From an uncultured Fretibacterium sp. (GTDB lineage Bacteria > Synergistota > Synergistia > Synergistales > Aminobacteriaceae), in NCBI GenBank assembly GCA_937915755.1, contig CALGGR010000110.1, positions 1-52,681 on the forward strand: a stretch of DNA of 52,681 nt. The letters run 5' to 3'. Made by a program: the position numbers and the translations under genes. Under the pieces are notes generated by a model. It saw nothing but the letters and a program-made list of their open reading frames with translations. It ran no database searches and was not told the DNA's origin. This document shows, one piece after another, positions 25,883 through 33,343 of this stretch (positions are counted from its first letter, which is position 1; every line of letters begins with the position of its first letter).

Positions 25883-26443
25883 ATGAGACTCATAGCCGGC
25901 CTTGGTAATCCGGGAGAACAATACGCTTTCACCCGTCATAACATGGGCTGGCTATGCGTTGACTTCCTAGCGGTCAATAACGATCTTGGACGGCCTCAGG
26001 AGAAATTTCACGGCGAGTTCTGGAAATGGAACGACGTAATCCTCCTCAAGCCCCTAACCTTCATGAACTCAAGCGGAATTTCCGTGAGTGAGGCTGTAAA
26101 CTTCTACAAGATAGATTTTTCCGACATTCTAATAATCTATGACGACATGGCGCTTCCTTTCGGAAAATTGAGAATGAGGGCGCAGGGTTCAGCTGGAGGA
26201 CACAACGGTCTGATTTCGATTCTTGGAGCGTTGGGGGACTTGCATGTCCCGAGACTGAGAATAGGAATCGGCAAAGCTCCGTCAAGCATGATAAATTACG
26301 TTCTCGGACACTTCAATCCAGATGAGCGCGAGAAGCTCCCCGAAATCATAAAGCAGGCCGGAGAAGCTGTAACGGCTTGGCTAAACAATGACATTCAGAA
26401 AGCAATGACGATCGTAAACGCAGAACATGAGCAGCCCATCTGA
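25883..26443 (+). CDS. pth: Peptidyl-tRNA hydrolase
   Basis: Recycles peptidyl-tRNA released from stalled ribosomes. The 186-residue protein has MRLIAGLGNPGEQYAFTRHN (catalytic His near 20), LLKPLTFMNSSG, IYDDMALPFGKLRMR and GSAGGHNGLISI. It is full length. Its stop lies inside the terminator hairpin that ends the rplY-pth transcript. Confidence 0.97.
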   Translation: MRLIAGLGNPGEQYAFTRHNMGWLCVDFLAVNNDLGRPQEKFHGEFWKWNDVILLKPLTFMNSSGISVSEAVNFYKIDFSDILIIYDDMALPFGKLRMRAQGSAGGHNGLISILGALGDLHVPRLRIGIGKAPSSMINYVLGHFNPDEREKLPEIIKQAGEAVTAWLNNDIQKAMTIVNAEHEQPI

Positions 26444-26459
26444 TGGCGGGGCTTGTTTT
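26433..26459 (+). terminator. Terminator at the end of rplY-pth
   Basis: AGCCC and GGGCT form a 5-bp stem around an 11-nt loop that includes the pth stop, followed by TTGTTTT. Short stem, so moderate strength. The TTGTTT may also serve as the -35 box of the next transcript. Confidence 0.45.
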
Positions 26460-26480
26460 GCTGCGGCCTCCTAATACTAT
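26453..26480 (+). promoter_or_regulatory. Promoter in front of the structured element, copy 1
   Basis: TTGTTT (26453-26458) and TACTAT (26475-26480) are 16 bases apart. A transcript from this promoter would start near 26486-26488, at the first bases shared with the second copy (ACCAGCG). Confidence 0.4.
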
Positions 26481-26483
26481 TTC

Positions 26484-26579
26484 TACCAGCGTACCATTAA
26501 ACTACAGGTTTATTGCTTGCTTTTACTTTCCAGGTTATCATTCCTTGCGCAACACGAACGGAAGATGCACGGAGCTGGC
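26484..26579 (+). ncRNA. Candidate Y-like RNA, copy 1, upstream of the Ro60 gene
   Basis: About 95 bases that recur at 29853 on the same strand with roughly three in four positions matching. Shared pieces: TACCAGCGTA, TTAAACTA(C/T)AGGTTTA, TTTCC(A/G)GGTTAT, and GAACGGAAGATG. Two hairpins are kept: TAAAC/GTTTA with a 5-nt loop (26498-26512), and TTTCC-2nt bulge-GTT paired with AAC-GGAAG (26527-26564). In copy 1 CCAGC (26486-26490) can close on GCTGG (26574-26578), bringing the ends together. One base difference keeps pairing as G-T on this strand only, so plus-strand transcription is favoured. With a Ro60 gene next door, a Y RNA is the natural guess; it is not proven. The rest of 26580-26735 holds nothing I can name. 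Confidence 0.4.
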
Positions 26580-26748
26580 ATCACAGACTCAGAGTAACAT
26601 TATCCGTTGAGACCACCTGAAGGCCTACCTCGCCGGGAGTCTTTGCGGAACCTGAAATGATAGGGATTCTACGGACGGATATATGAGATTCTGATGATGT
26701 CGTGCCGTTAAGGCCCCTTGTATCAAAACGGAAGGAGGTGAAAACATA

Positions 26749-28824
26749 ATGACATATCAGGGCAGAAAATTCACCGAACTGACACGGCTCATAAAGAAAA
26801 GGAATGTTGCTGACGAAGACACGCTGGCCAAACGCCACAGGCGCGGAAGAGGCGGGCAGGGTTACAGGCGATGGAACCGCATGTACATGAAGCGGCGTAT
26901 ATTGGCGGTTGAAGCCTCACAGTCTCAGGCTGAAGCTGAAAGGCAGGCAGCGGATAATCTCCGTGCGCTCTGTGATGAGATTGACGACACGGCAAATATA
27001 TATGAGGCATGGTCTCCGGAAGAAGCTGAAAGACTGAGGGAGCTTTCGTCTTCTGTAAGAGATATATCGGGCACTTCACCGCGTTCCAGCGAGATTGAGG
27101 AGATGCTGGCTGACAGGAAGAGGTTCCGTCTTAGGGACGCTAAAGATTACTTATACGTGTACAACCCTGTAGTGGAGGAAACAAAAATAGAGGGAGTTTC
27201 CGAAGATGTCGCAACTATCGCGGAAATAATTCGTGAGAACAGGCTGACCTTCACGGGAGGAGTGTCATACAGCGTCAATCCTATCGACACCCTGAAGATG
27301 GTGAGTGCAAGCTCCATTTTCGGCGAGCCCCAATACTACAGGGACGGCGAGAATGCGAAGGCTACATGTCTCGACGGCGTTTACGGAACTTACCGGGACT
27401 TCGTGAAATACAGCCTCCGTGTCATGGACGCTTTCAACGGAATGAGCACGTCCCAGGTCATGGAGAAGGCAATAGACGATGCTTTGTCCGCAGATTTCGG
27501 GGCTGTCCTCGACTGGGCAGTTGAACTCCGTGAACGTTACCTCATGCGCCTTAATCCCCAAGTTATAATGGTGAGAGCCTCAAAGCATCCTGGCAGGGAA
27601 GCCTTCACGAAAGCAAATCCCGGAAAGTTCGCGGAAATTGCGCAAAGAGTCATGGTGCGCGGCGATGACGTGATCAACCAGATACAATACTGGCTTGCCT
27701 CGAAAGGGTCTAAGCGTGGCATTCCTGGAATCCTCAAGCGCTCATGGGCGAAGAAAATCGGCACGATGAACGCATACTCGATGTCGAAGTACGGCCATGC
27801 TGGGATCGGTCTCGTTGACGCTGTAAGAATCTCACACGCTAAAGGACCTCTTGTTGACCAGCTCATGAAGGAAGGCCGGGTTTCAATGCCGGAAGGTTCT
27901 GACACTTGGGAGCGGTTGAGGTCGTCAGGAAAAAGCTGGCGTGAAATTCTCGGAACTATCAGGCTCCCGCACATGGCATTGCTTAGAAACCTGCGCGGGA
28001 TATTCTCGGAGATTGGTGAAGCTGAAACACGATCGAAAGTTCTTGAACAGCTCAAAGATGGGGTGCTGAAGGGAAAACAGTTCCCATTCCGCTACCTTTC
28101 CGCGTGGTATGCCGTTCAGGAAGCGCACGCCGACTGGGCATGGCAGGTACAGAAGGCTCTTGAAGAATGCATGAACATAGCCTGCGGGAACTTGCCTAAG
28201 ATTCCGGGCAGGAGTGCTTTCTTGTCGGACAATTCTGGCTCGGCATGGTCAGCTTTCACGTCAGAATACGGCAGCATTAACATAGCCGACATCGACAACC
28301 TGAGCAGTGTCATAGGCGCAATGCGGTCTGACGAGGGCATTGTGTTCCCGTTTGCGCACATGATCCAGGCGATGCCCGTGAATAGAAACAGGGGAATACT
28401 TGAGCAGGCCAAGCGTATGGGTAAAGTTGGTATTACTCTGGGCGGCTGGTCGGACGGAGCATGGCCGTTCTTCAGGGAAGCAATACTTCATAACCAGCAC
28501 TGGGACAACATATTCATTTACTCGGATATGCAGCTGGGACATCTCTTGATGCCTATGCCGATGGACTACAGGCTTGAATCTGTGGCTTGCGGCATGTCGG
28601 GAAGGTTTGACTTGAACGCCATCCTGAACGTATACAGGAAGATGGTGAACCCTAAAGTCAACGTCTACTGTATTCAGACAGCAGGCTACGCGAACACTGT
28701 AGTCCCTGAATATGGTTACAGGATCGCTGTCCTTTACGGCTGGACTGGGAAGGAGTTAATTTTCGCTGACGCAATGCGCAGGATTTGGGACGAGATAGAA
28801 AGCAGGAGGCCTGAGGAGAATTAG
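26749..28824 (+). CDS. Ro60-like TROVE-domain RNA-binding protein
   Basis: Ro60/Rsr is a ring protein that binds Y RNAs and misfolded or degraded RNAs, and in Deinococcus is tethered to PNPase. The 691-residue protein carries the TROVE HEAT-like ring at about 150-490 (LVDAVRISHAKGPLVDQ, LPHMALLRNLRGIFSE, FPFRYLSAWYAV) and a C-terminal von Willebrand A domain with the MIDAS motif DNSGS at 494-498. It is longer than usual at the N-terminus: residues 1-140 include a strongly basic stretch (RHRRGRGGQGYRRWNRMYMK) and an acidic coil. A perfect AAGGAGGTG precedes the ATG by nine bases. It lies between pth and a chromate transporter, with its own regulator downstream, and looks acquired. Confidence 0.85.
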   Translation: MTYQGRKFTELTRLIKKRNVADEDTLAKRHRRGRGGQGYRRWNRMYMKRRILAVEASQSQAEAERQAADNLRALCDEIDDTANIYEAWSPEEAERLRELSSSVRDISGTSPRSSEIEEMLADRKRFRLRDAKDYLYVYNPVVEETKIEGVSEDVATIAEIIRENRLTFTGGVSYSVNPIDTLKMVSASSIFGEPQYYRDGENAKATCLDGVYGTYRDFVKYSLRVMDAFNGMSTSQVMEKAIDDALSADFGAVLDWAVELRERYLMRLNPQVIMVRASKHPGREAFTKANPGKFAEIAQRVMVRGDDVINQIQYWLASKGSKRGIPGILKRSWAKKIGTMNAYSMSKYGHAGIGLVDAVRISHAKGPLVDQLMKEGRVSMPEGSDTWERLRSSGKSWREILGTIRLPHMALLRNLRGIFSEIGEAETRSKVLEQLKDGVLKGKQFPFRYLSAWYAVQEAHADWAWQVQKALEECMNIACGNLPKIPGRSAFLSDNSGSAWSAFTSEYGSINIADIDNLSSVIGAMRSDEGIVFPFAHMIQAMPVNRNRGILEQAKRMGKVGITLGGWSDGAWPFFREAILHNQHWDNIFIYSDMQLGHLLMPMPMDYRLESVACGMSGRFDLNAILNVYRKMVNPKVNVYCIQTAGYANTVVPEYGYRIAVLYGWTGKELIFADAMRRIWDEIESRRPEEN

Positions 28825-28846
28825 CCGGTCTCTCAGGCTTTGCTTC
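28809..28846 (+). terminator. Terminator of the Ro60 gene
   Basis: GCCTGA/TCAGGC plus GAGA/TCTC (one bulged G) form a hairpin that contains the stop codon, followed by TTTGCTT. Confidence 0.75.
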
Positions 28847-28960
28847 TTGCTTGGAATAAGTCCGTATGCTAGAATTTCTCTCTAGTTGGAAATTTTGGCT
28901 TCATATAAATTTATAGTATCCCAAAAAATTATAGCTACGTCAAAATCAGGAGGAGCATGA

Positions 28961-29224
28961 ATGACTCTTACGTCGACTTTTCCGGTTATTGATTTGCAGA
29001 AAACAGGCCGCAACATCGAGAAGTACCGCAAAGATTCGGGCCTCACAGTTAGGGATTTGCAGGAGTATTTCGGCTTTGAGTACCCGCAGGCCATCTACAA
29101 GTGGCAGCACGGGGAATGCCTCCCTGCGGTGGACAATCTTCTTGCGCTCGCTCTTCTATTCGGCATAAAAATCGAGGACCTTCTGGTTTATGAGAACCGG
29201 GAGGTCTCTTATCCTGCCGCGTAA
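28961..29224 (+). CDS. XRE-family helix-turn-helix regulator
   Basis: An 87-residue single-domain regulator. Residues 17-68 are a Cro/C1 helix-turn-helix (NIEKYRKDSGLTVRDLQEYF, YPQAIYKWQHGECLPAVDNL, FGIKIEDLLV). AGGAGGAGC precedes the ATG. It lies 136 bases after the Ro60 stop, behind that gene's terminator, so it has its own promoter; the AT-rich stretch 28880-28940 is a likely place. Regulation of the Ro60 block is a reasonable guess from position only. Confidence 0.88.
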   Translation: MTLTSTFPVIDLQKTGRNIEKYRKDSGLTVRDLQEYFGFEYPQAIYKWQHGECLPAVDNLLALALLFGIKIEDLLVYENREVSYPAA

Positions 29225-29287
29225 CACTTACCATGTTGTGCAGTTTTTCGCTACTCCTTCCGCACAGCTTCTCACTTTCTCCGACAA

Positions 29288-29413
29288 GTGAACTACTCCG
29301 CCTAACGAGGTCTGCGCTCTGATCATATGTCGAAGTCGTCCTGCTGAAGGCACATAGTACATCCTCTACAAAGGCGTTTATCGTCCCTTCTGGGCTACAC
29401 TATGGTACCACGT
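29288..29413 (-). ncRNA. Orphan omega-RNA-like IS200/IS605 right end (copy B)
   Basis: On the minus strand it shows the same order as copies A and C: GGCTAC or its equivalent (TAGCCCAGAAGGGACG), TGTAGAGGATGTACTATG, CAGCAGGACGACTTCG, then GTTAGGCGGAGTAGTTCAC at the end. It is shorter and more diverged. It occupies the gap after the XRE gene; no tnpB is nearby. Confidence 0.5.
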
Positions 29414-29542
29414 TTATTTTTTTACTTCATGTTGTCGGAATTTATATTATTCCTGTTATTCAACGAAAGGAATTATGATACAGCTAACTTGTGCAATTCA
29501 TCTCCAACCTGAAGAGGCGGAAGTCTTCTTGCGATTTATGAC

Positions 29543-29586
29543 AAAAACGTCCGAAGCTCCCGGATTATTCTCCTGAGATTCGGACG
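29543..29586 (-). terminator. Intrinsic terminator, minus strand
   Basis: On the minus strand CGTCCGAA pairs with TTCGGACG (8 bp) with further inner pairing (CTC/GAG, GG/CC), followed by TTTTT. It would end a transcript coming from the 46-residue frame or from the chromate-transporter genes. Confidence 0.75.
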
Positions 29587-29705
29587 CTGATACCGCGAAT
29601 ATCATTCATGACAGTTGGCGTATACATTGTTGGTGCGTCCGCCGCTCCTGAATCAGTCAGGCCGTCCGAGTTGTAACGTTCTCGGAAAACGTATGCCGAT
29701 AACAT
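29565..29705 (-). CDS. Possible small protein or remnant, 46 residues
   Basis: A minus-strand frame from the ATG at 29705 to a TAA inside the terminator hairpin. The sequence (starting MLSAYVFRERYNSDGLTDSG and ending DIRGISVRISGE) looks protein-like, and a terminator at exactly its end supports use. There is no clear Shine-Dalgarno sequence, and it could be the tail of a lost longer gene. I recognise no family. The surrounding stretch 29414-29852 holds nothing else I can support. Confidence 0.3.
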   Translation of the reverse strand: MLSAYVFRERYNSDGLTDSGAADAPTMYTPTVMNDIRGISVRISGE

Positions 29706-29852
29706 TTCATCGGCCCGGAAAATCCTCTAACGCGATAATGTGTAATGTTATATTGTTTTTATACAGTATGATGCAGTCATGAAAAACCGCTACGGTACTT
29801 GTCCTCTTTGAGTTCGTTTCTCTGTGTCCCTCAACGAGTACACGTGAAATTT

Positions 29853-29945
29853 TACCAGCGTATTCTCTCTTTGTCATTAAACTATAGGTTTAGCGTGTTT
29901 TTGTTTTCCGGGTTATTATTTCTCGCCCGCATGAACGGAAGATGA
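29853..29945 (+). ncRNA. Candidate Y-like RNA, copy 2, downstream of the Ro60 block
   Basis: Second copy of the element at 26484, same strand. It has a 10-base insertion after CCAGCGTA. The TAAAC/GTTTA hairpin (29878-29892, loop TATAG) and the bulged stem TTTTCC-GG-GTT with AAC-GGAAGA (29904-29942) are kept, the latter with one extra pair. The end-closing CCAGC/GCTGG pairing of copy 1 is not repeated exactly. No good promoter is visible. It may instead be a boundary repeat of an inserted block. Confidence 0.35.
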
Positions 29946-29970
29946 ATTTTGCGAGGATATTTCATTATAT

Positions 29971-30516
29971 TCACAGCCCCATTACCCCGAACATTATCAC
30001 ACCCGCAACCGCACTCAGCATTAGCACCTTCGGAATCGACAGCTTGAACTTTAGCAGCAACACCAAATCCACAACTCCCAGCACCGCCGACGGAACATGA
30101 ACCGCCCCTGCCTCAGTGTAATTCACGAGCGCAAGGTCAATCACTACCCCCGCAACCATTCCAACACACGCAGGACGCACTCCCGTCATGATCTGTCCGA
30201 GCCTCTTGTTGTCTCGGAAATGCTCGAAGAATACCGCCGCAACCACACAGAGTGTGTATGTTGGACTCAATGTACCCATGTTCGCAATGAATGCACCCAA
30301 AATTCCCGCAGCCTTCATTCCTGCAAACGTCGCGCAATTCAAACCCAGAGGGCCGGGAGTCATCTCAGCGATTGCCACAATGTCAGAAACTTCCGAAGCC
30401 GTCATCCAGCCGTGAGAAATCATTTCAGCCGAAATCAGCGGAATCATTGAAAGCCCACCGAAGCTCGTGAAGCCGATTTTAACGAAGCTCCAGAAAAGTT
30501 CAAGCAACAGCATCAT
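29971..30516 (-). CDS. Chromate transporter family protein, half-size (ChrA-like, second gene)
   Basis: About 181 residues from the ATG at 30516, preceded by GAGAGGAGG. It has five or six membrane segments and the family signature: FWSFVKIGFTSFGGLSMIPL, EMTPGPLGLNCATFAGMKAAG (PGP motif). Bacterial CHR proteins occur either as one long chain or as two short chains encoded in tandem, as here. The family exports chromate in some members; other substrates are likely in anaerobes. Its start lies 17 bases inside the end of the partner gene. Confidence 0.85.
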   Translation of the reverse strand: MMLLLELFWSFVKIGFTSFGGLSMIPLISAEMISHGWMTASEVSDIVAIAEMTPGPLGLNCATFAGMKAAGILGAFIANMGTLSPTYTLCVVAAVFFEHFRDNKRLGQIMTGVRPACVGMVAGVVIDLALVNYTEAGAVHVPSAVLGVVDLVLLLKFKLSIPKVLMLSAVAGVIMFGVMGL

Positions 30517-31057
30517 GACGCCTCCTCTCATAGTATTCGCAGACAGCAAGCCCCAACACCGCGCCGATCACTACCAGCATTACAGGACTCACCTTCAGGA
30601 AGAAATACAGCCCGAACATCGCAAGCGCAATCGCGTAGCAAGGCGGAAACTTGAACGCGCTCTTAATCATTCCCATCAACGCCGAAAGTATTACAGGTGC
30701 TACGGCTGTACGCACTCCCCTCATTGCTGAAGCTACCCAAATATTATTCTGGAACGCTGTGTAGAAGCTCGTTATCATTATGAGGATTATCATGGGGACT
30801 GTAATCATTCCGAACATGCAGGCAACTCCGCCCCAAAATCCCGCCATCCTATGCCCGAAGAACATCGCTATGTTCCCTATCATTGTTCCGGGAAGACTGC
30901 GGCCTATGCTCGTTATGTCGAGTAGTTCCTCGTCGGTGATTACCTTGTCGCGGTTCACATAGATTTCCTTCATTTGGGCAACTATGCTCCACCCTCCGCC
31001 GAACGTGAAAGCCCCGAACTTCAAGAACTGCATGTAGAGTTTCAACAGCATTTTCAA
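30500..31057 (-). CDS. Chromate transporter family protein, half-size (ChrA-like, first gene)
   Basis: 185 residues with KFGAFTFGGGWSIVAQMKEI and GRSLPGTMIGNIAMFFGHRM (the counterpart of the PGP motif), plus five or six hydrophobic segments. It is encoded upstream of, and overlaps, the second half, consistent with a heterodimer. GGAGGG lies before the start at 31057, in the eight-base gap to the methyltransferase gene. Confidence 0.85.
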   Translation of the reverse strand: MKMLLKLYMQFLKFGAFTFGGGWSIVAQMKEIYVNRDKVITDEELLDITSIGRSLPGTMIGNIAMFFGHRMAGFWGGVACMFGMITVPMIILIMITSFYTAFQNNIWVASAMRGVRTAVAPVILSALMGMIKSAFKFPPCYAIALAMFGLYFFLKVSPVMLVVIGAVLGLAVCEYYERRRHDAVA

Positions 31058-31064
31058 TCCCTCC

Positions 31065-31622
31065 TCAACTTGCTATACATGATATTGTGATGATTATCGC
31101 TGTGCCTGTTACAGTTGATATTATCGTGTGTATCTCGCTGCGCCTCACTACGTCCCAGTCAATTGGAGCTTTGAGGTCGTTGATGTCAAGTTTCGTGGGG
31201 AAGAAGCGTTTTACCCTCGCGCAATACACCTCGTATTCTTGGCCGAACTTTTTGCGTAAAAATTCTTCCTCATGCGGTATTATCACCATTACATACAGCA
31301 ACCAGAAGCTCACCGCGAAGATTATCACCGCCAACTTTCCGGCAATCATGCTCCACCCCAAGCCAATCACGAAATTTCCGAAGTACAGCGGATTTCTCAT
31401 GACTGCATATGGCCCTGATGTTGCGAGCTTCAATGCCTTGACATTCTCGCCGCGATATAGCCCTATCACTCCAGCTGACCAGCACCGCCATAACTGACCG
31501 AGTATGACGACCACAACCGACCACGCCATTACCGTTGGGGACGTTCCGCGAACCATGAATATTATCGCCACGAAGAGGAGCGTCCAAATTCCCCCGCGCA
31601 TCTTGAATATCCATTCACGCAT
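31065..31622 (-). CDS. Isoprenylcysteine carboxyl methyltransferase-like membrane methyltransferase
   Basis: From the ATG at 31622, which overlaps the upstream stop, 185 residues with four or five membrane segments. The C-terminal region has GPYAVMRNPLYFGNFVIGLG and PHEEEFLRKKFGQEYEVYCA RVKRFFP, the S-adenosylmethionine and substrate region of ICMT/PEMT proteins. In bacteria these methylate lipids or small molecules; the substrate is not known. It is probably cotranscribed with the neighbouring LPG-synthase-like gene. Confidence 0.82.
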   Translation of the reverse strand: MREWIFKMRGGIWTLLFVAIIFMVRGTSPTVMAWSVVVVILGQLWRCWSAGVIGLYRGENVKALKLATSGPYAVMRNPLYFGNFVIGLGWSMIAGKLAVIIFAVSFWLLYVMVIIPHEEEFLRKKFGQEYEVYCARVKRFFPTKLDINDLKAPIDWDVVRRSEIHTIISTVTGTAIIITISCIAS

Positions 31623-32661
31623 CTTCAACTGATGCCCCCTTGTGGAGATTTTCACTCACTCCCCAGCCCAGCATTCTCACAACTACGATTACGCCCATGA
31701 AGATTGATATGTAGTCCGTGAAGAAGCGGCATATCAGCGACATAATTCCGGCCATGTTCTCAGGCATAAGAACCGAGTAAAGCAATGCTCCTCCGCCCTC
31801 AGCAACTCCCGAAGCTCCCGGTGTCGGCACAAAGTACAGTATGAACATGAAGACTGCCTGAACCGCTATAGTCTGAGTGTACCTGAAAGGAAGTCCTACT
31901 GCAGACATCAACACAGGAAGAACGCTGAACAGTGCCAGAAGATGAAGCACCGAGAGAATCACAGCAGCAGCAACCCACAATTTCCCGGAATGAAAAGCAA
32001 GTCGGAAGTTCAAGATGTAGTTGTCGATTTCACGGTCAAGCCACTGCACTATCTTTATGACAGTCCGGTTTGACTTCATGAACCTGAAACGTCGAAGCCA
32101 CATTACAACAACGCGGGCGAGCTTCTTTATCATTTCCGGCTTCATTATTGTGAAGGCTACGAATGCCCATGTCGCTAGTATCACCATTAGTACATAGAAC
32201 ACCAAGCCTTTAAGGAACGGGCTGCCCTCCAGAATTTCGGGGTCAAGCATCATAACTGTAGGGACTGCGAGAGTGAGGATTAGTATCGTTAGCATCGTAC
32301 GCATCAACGTGATTGCGATTCCTTTGCCGACCGGGATACCCTTCTTGTAGAGCGCGTAAACCTGAAACGGCCCTCCTCCTGACTGCATGGGTGTAACTGC
32401 ACTCCCAAAATAATTCAGCCACGTAAGCACAATTCCTAGAGGGAACGAGACCTTTTCGTGTGCTGCGTATGAGAGGGCGCAGAACCTTCCGGCATCGCAT
32501 ATCCACGCTATGAAGACAACGAAAAGTGCGAGTAAGAGCTTGAGTTTATCGGCGGCAAGAAGCGAACGTATGGTTTCGCGGTCAACGCTTCGGAATATTA
32601 TCAACGCACCCATTCCGAACGCTAATAGTATGAAGATGATTAGTCCTTTCCTGAGAGACAA
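31615..32661 (-). CDS. UPF0104 / lysylphosphatidylglycerol synthase TM-region protein
   Basis: 348 residues, about eight membrane segments, with the family pattern LNYFGSAVTPMQSGGGPFQVYALY and YFVPTPGASGVAEGGGALLY. The LPG_synthase_TM (AglD/MprF flippase-like) family moves or modifies lipids at the membrane; here the synthase domain is absent, so a lipid flippase role is inferred. It is the first gene of the minus-strand run down to the chromate genes. TAGATTTCCTCC (complement GGAGGAAATC) provides a ribosome site before 32661. Confidence 0.85.
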   Translation of the reverse strand: MSLRKGLIIFILLAFGMGALIIFRSVDRETIRSLLAADKLKLLLALFVVFIAWICDAGRFCALSYAAHEKVSFPLGIVLTWLNYFGSAVTPMQSGGGPFQVYALYKKGIPVGKGIAITLMRTMLTILILTLAVPTVMMLDPEILEGSPFLKGLVFYVLMVILATWAFVAFTIMKPEMIKKLARVVVMWLRRFRFMKSNRTVIKIVQWLDREIDNYILNFRLAFHSGKLWVAAAVILSVLHLLALFSVLPVLMSAVGLPFRYTQTIAVQAVFMFILYFVPTPGASGVAEGGGALLYSVLMPENMAGIMSLICRFFTDYISIFMGVIVVVRMLGWGVSENLHKGASVEDA

Positions 32662-32929
32662 GGCTAGATTTCCTCCGTCATTAAATATTAAAGCTAATTA
32701 TAACCTGTAACAGCCTTGTGATTTCAACTATAAGCAATAATTCATAGTAATTAAGTAATCATGTAACAAAAAGCATTTTATGAATAGTCCAGTCTAAAAA
32801 TATAATTTTATCATCACAGAAAATTAAATTAGGAAATGAAGGGGATATTAGGTTTATGTTAGCTTTATATTTGTGATAAAATTTTCAGACGTTATAACAT
32901 ATCTTTTTTCGGGAGGCTGAGATTCTAAA

Positions 32930-33343
32930 TTGTCCCCAAAAGGTGTTCACTATATCGTTGAAGTTTCCGGCTGTGATGACACCATCACCAACGTTTCCAA
33001 GCTCCAAGACATTCTCGTTGAAGCCGCCAACCGAGCACATGCTCAGGTCTGGTCGGTATCGTTCAACAAGTTCCCGCCCAACGGCGTAAGCGGAGTCGTC
33101 GTAATAAGCGAGTCGCACCTGTCCTGCCACACATGGCCCGAGGTCAACTACATGGCATTGGACATTTACACTTGCGGCGCACACACTGAACCAATGATAG
33201 CGGTCGATTACGTCCTCGAAAAAGTCAAAGCCTCGCACATTCACGTTACGGAGATAACGCGCGGCCTCGATGACAATGACGAGAAGTATTACCACTCCTT
33301 CATCACATGGGAAGAGGACAGAAAGGACGGAGTAAAAGCATGA
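32930..33343 (+). CDS. speD: S-adenosylmethionine decarboxylase proenzyme
   Basis: Makes decarboxylated SAM for spermidine synthesis. The 137-residue proenzyme is the short prokaryotic class and cuts itself between Glu61 and Ser62 in ESHLSCHTWPE to form the pyruvoyl group; the partner residues CHTWPE and TCGAH are present. The start codon is TTG at 32930, with GGGAGG 13-18 bases upstream. No spermidine synthase gene adjoins. The stop overlaps the next start (ATGA). The gap 32662-32929 is AT-rich and holds the divergent promoters. Confidence 0.93.
   Translation: MSPKGVHYIVEVSGCDDTITNVSKLQDILVEAANRAHAQVWSVSFNKFPPNGVSGVVVISESHLSCHTWPEVNYMALDIYTCGAHTEPMIAVDYVLEKVKASHIHVTEITRGLDDNDEKYYHSFITWEEDRKDGVKA

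Noticed and set aside
26490..26512. Minus-strand GTAGTTTAATGGTA resembling a tRNA D-arm, as in YrlA
   Set aside because: No acceptor stem or T-loop follows, and copy 2 does not keep GGTA. The plus-strand hairpin explains the conservation better.
29475..29576. 33-residue plus-strand frame with GAAAGGAATT before the ATG
   Set aside because: Short, no likeness, and it overlaps the minus-strand terminator and frame.
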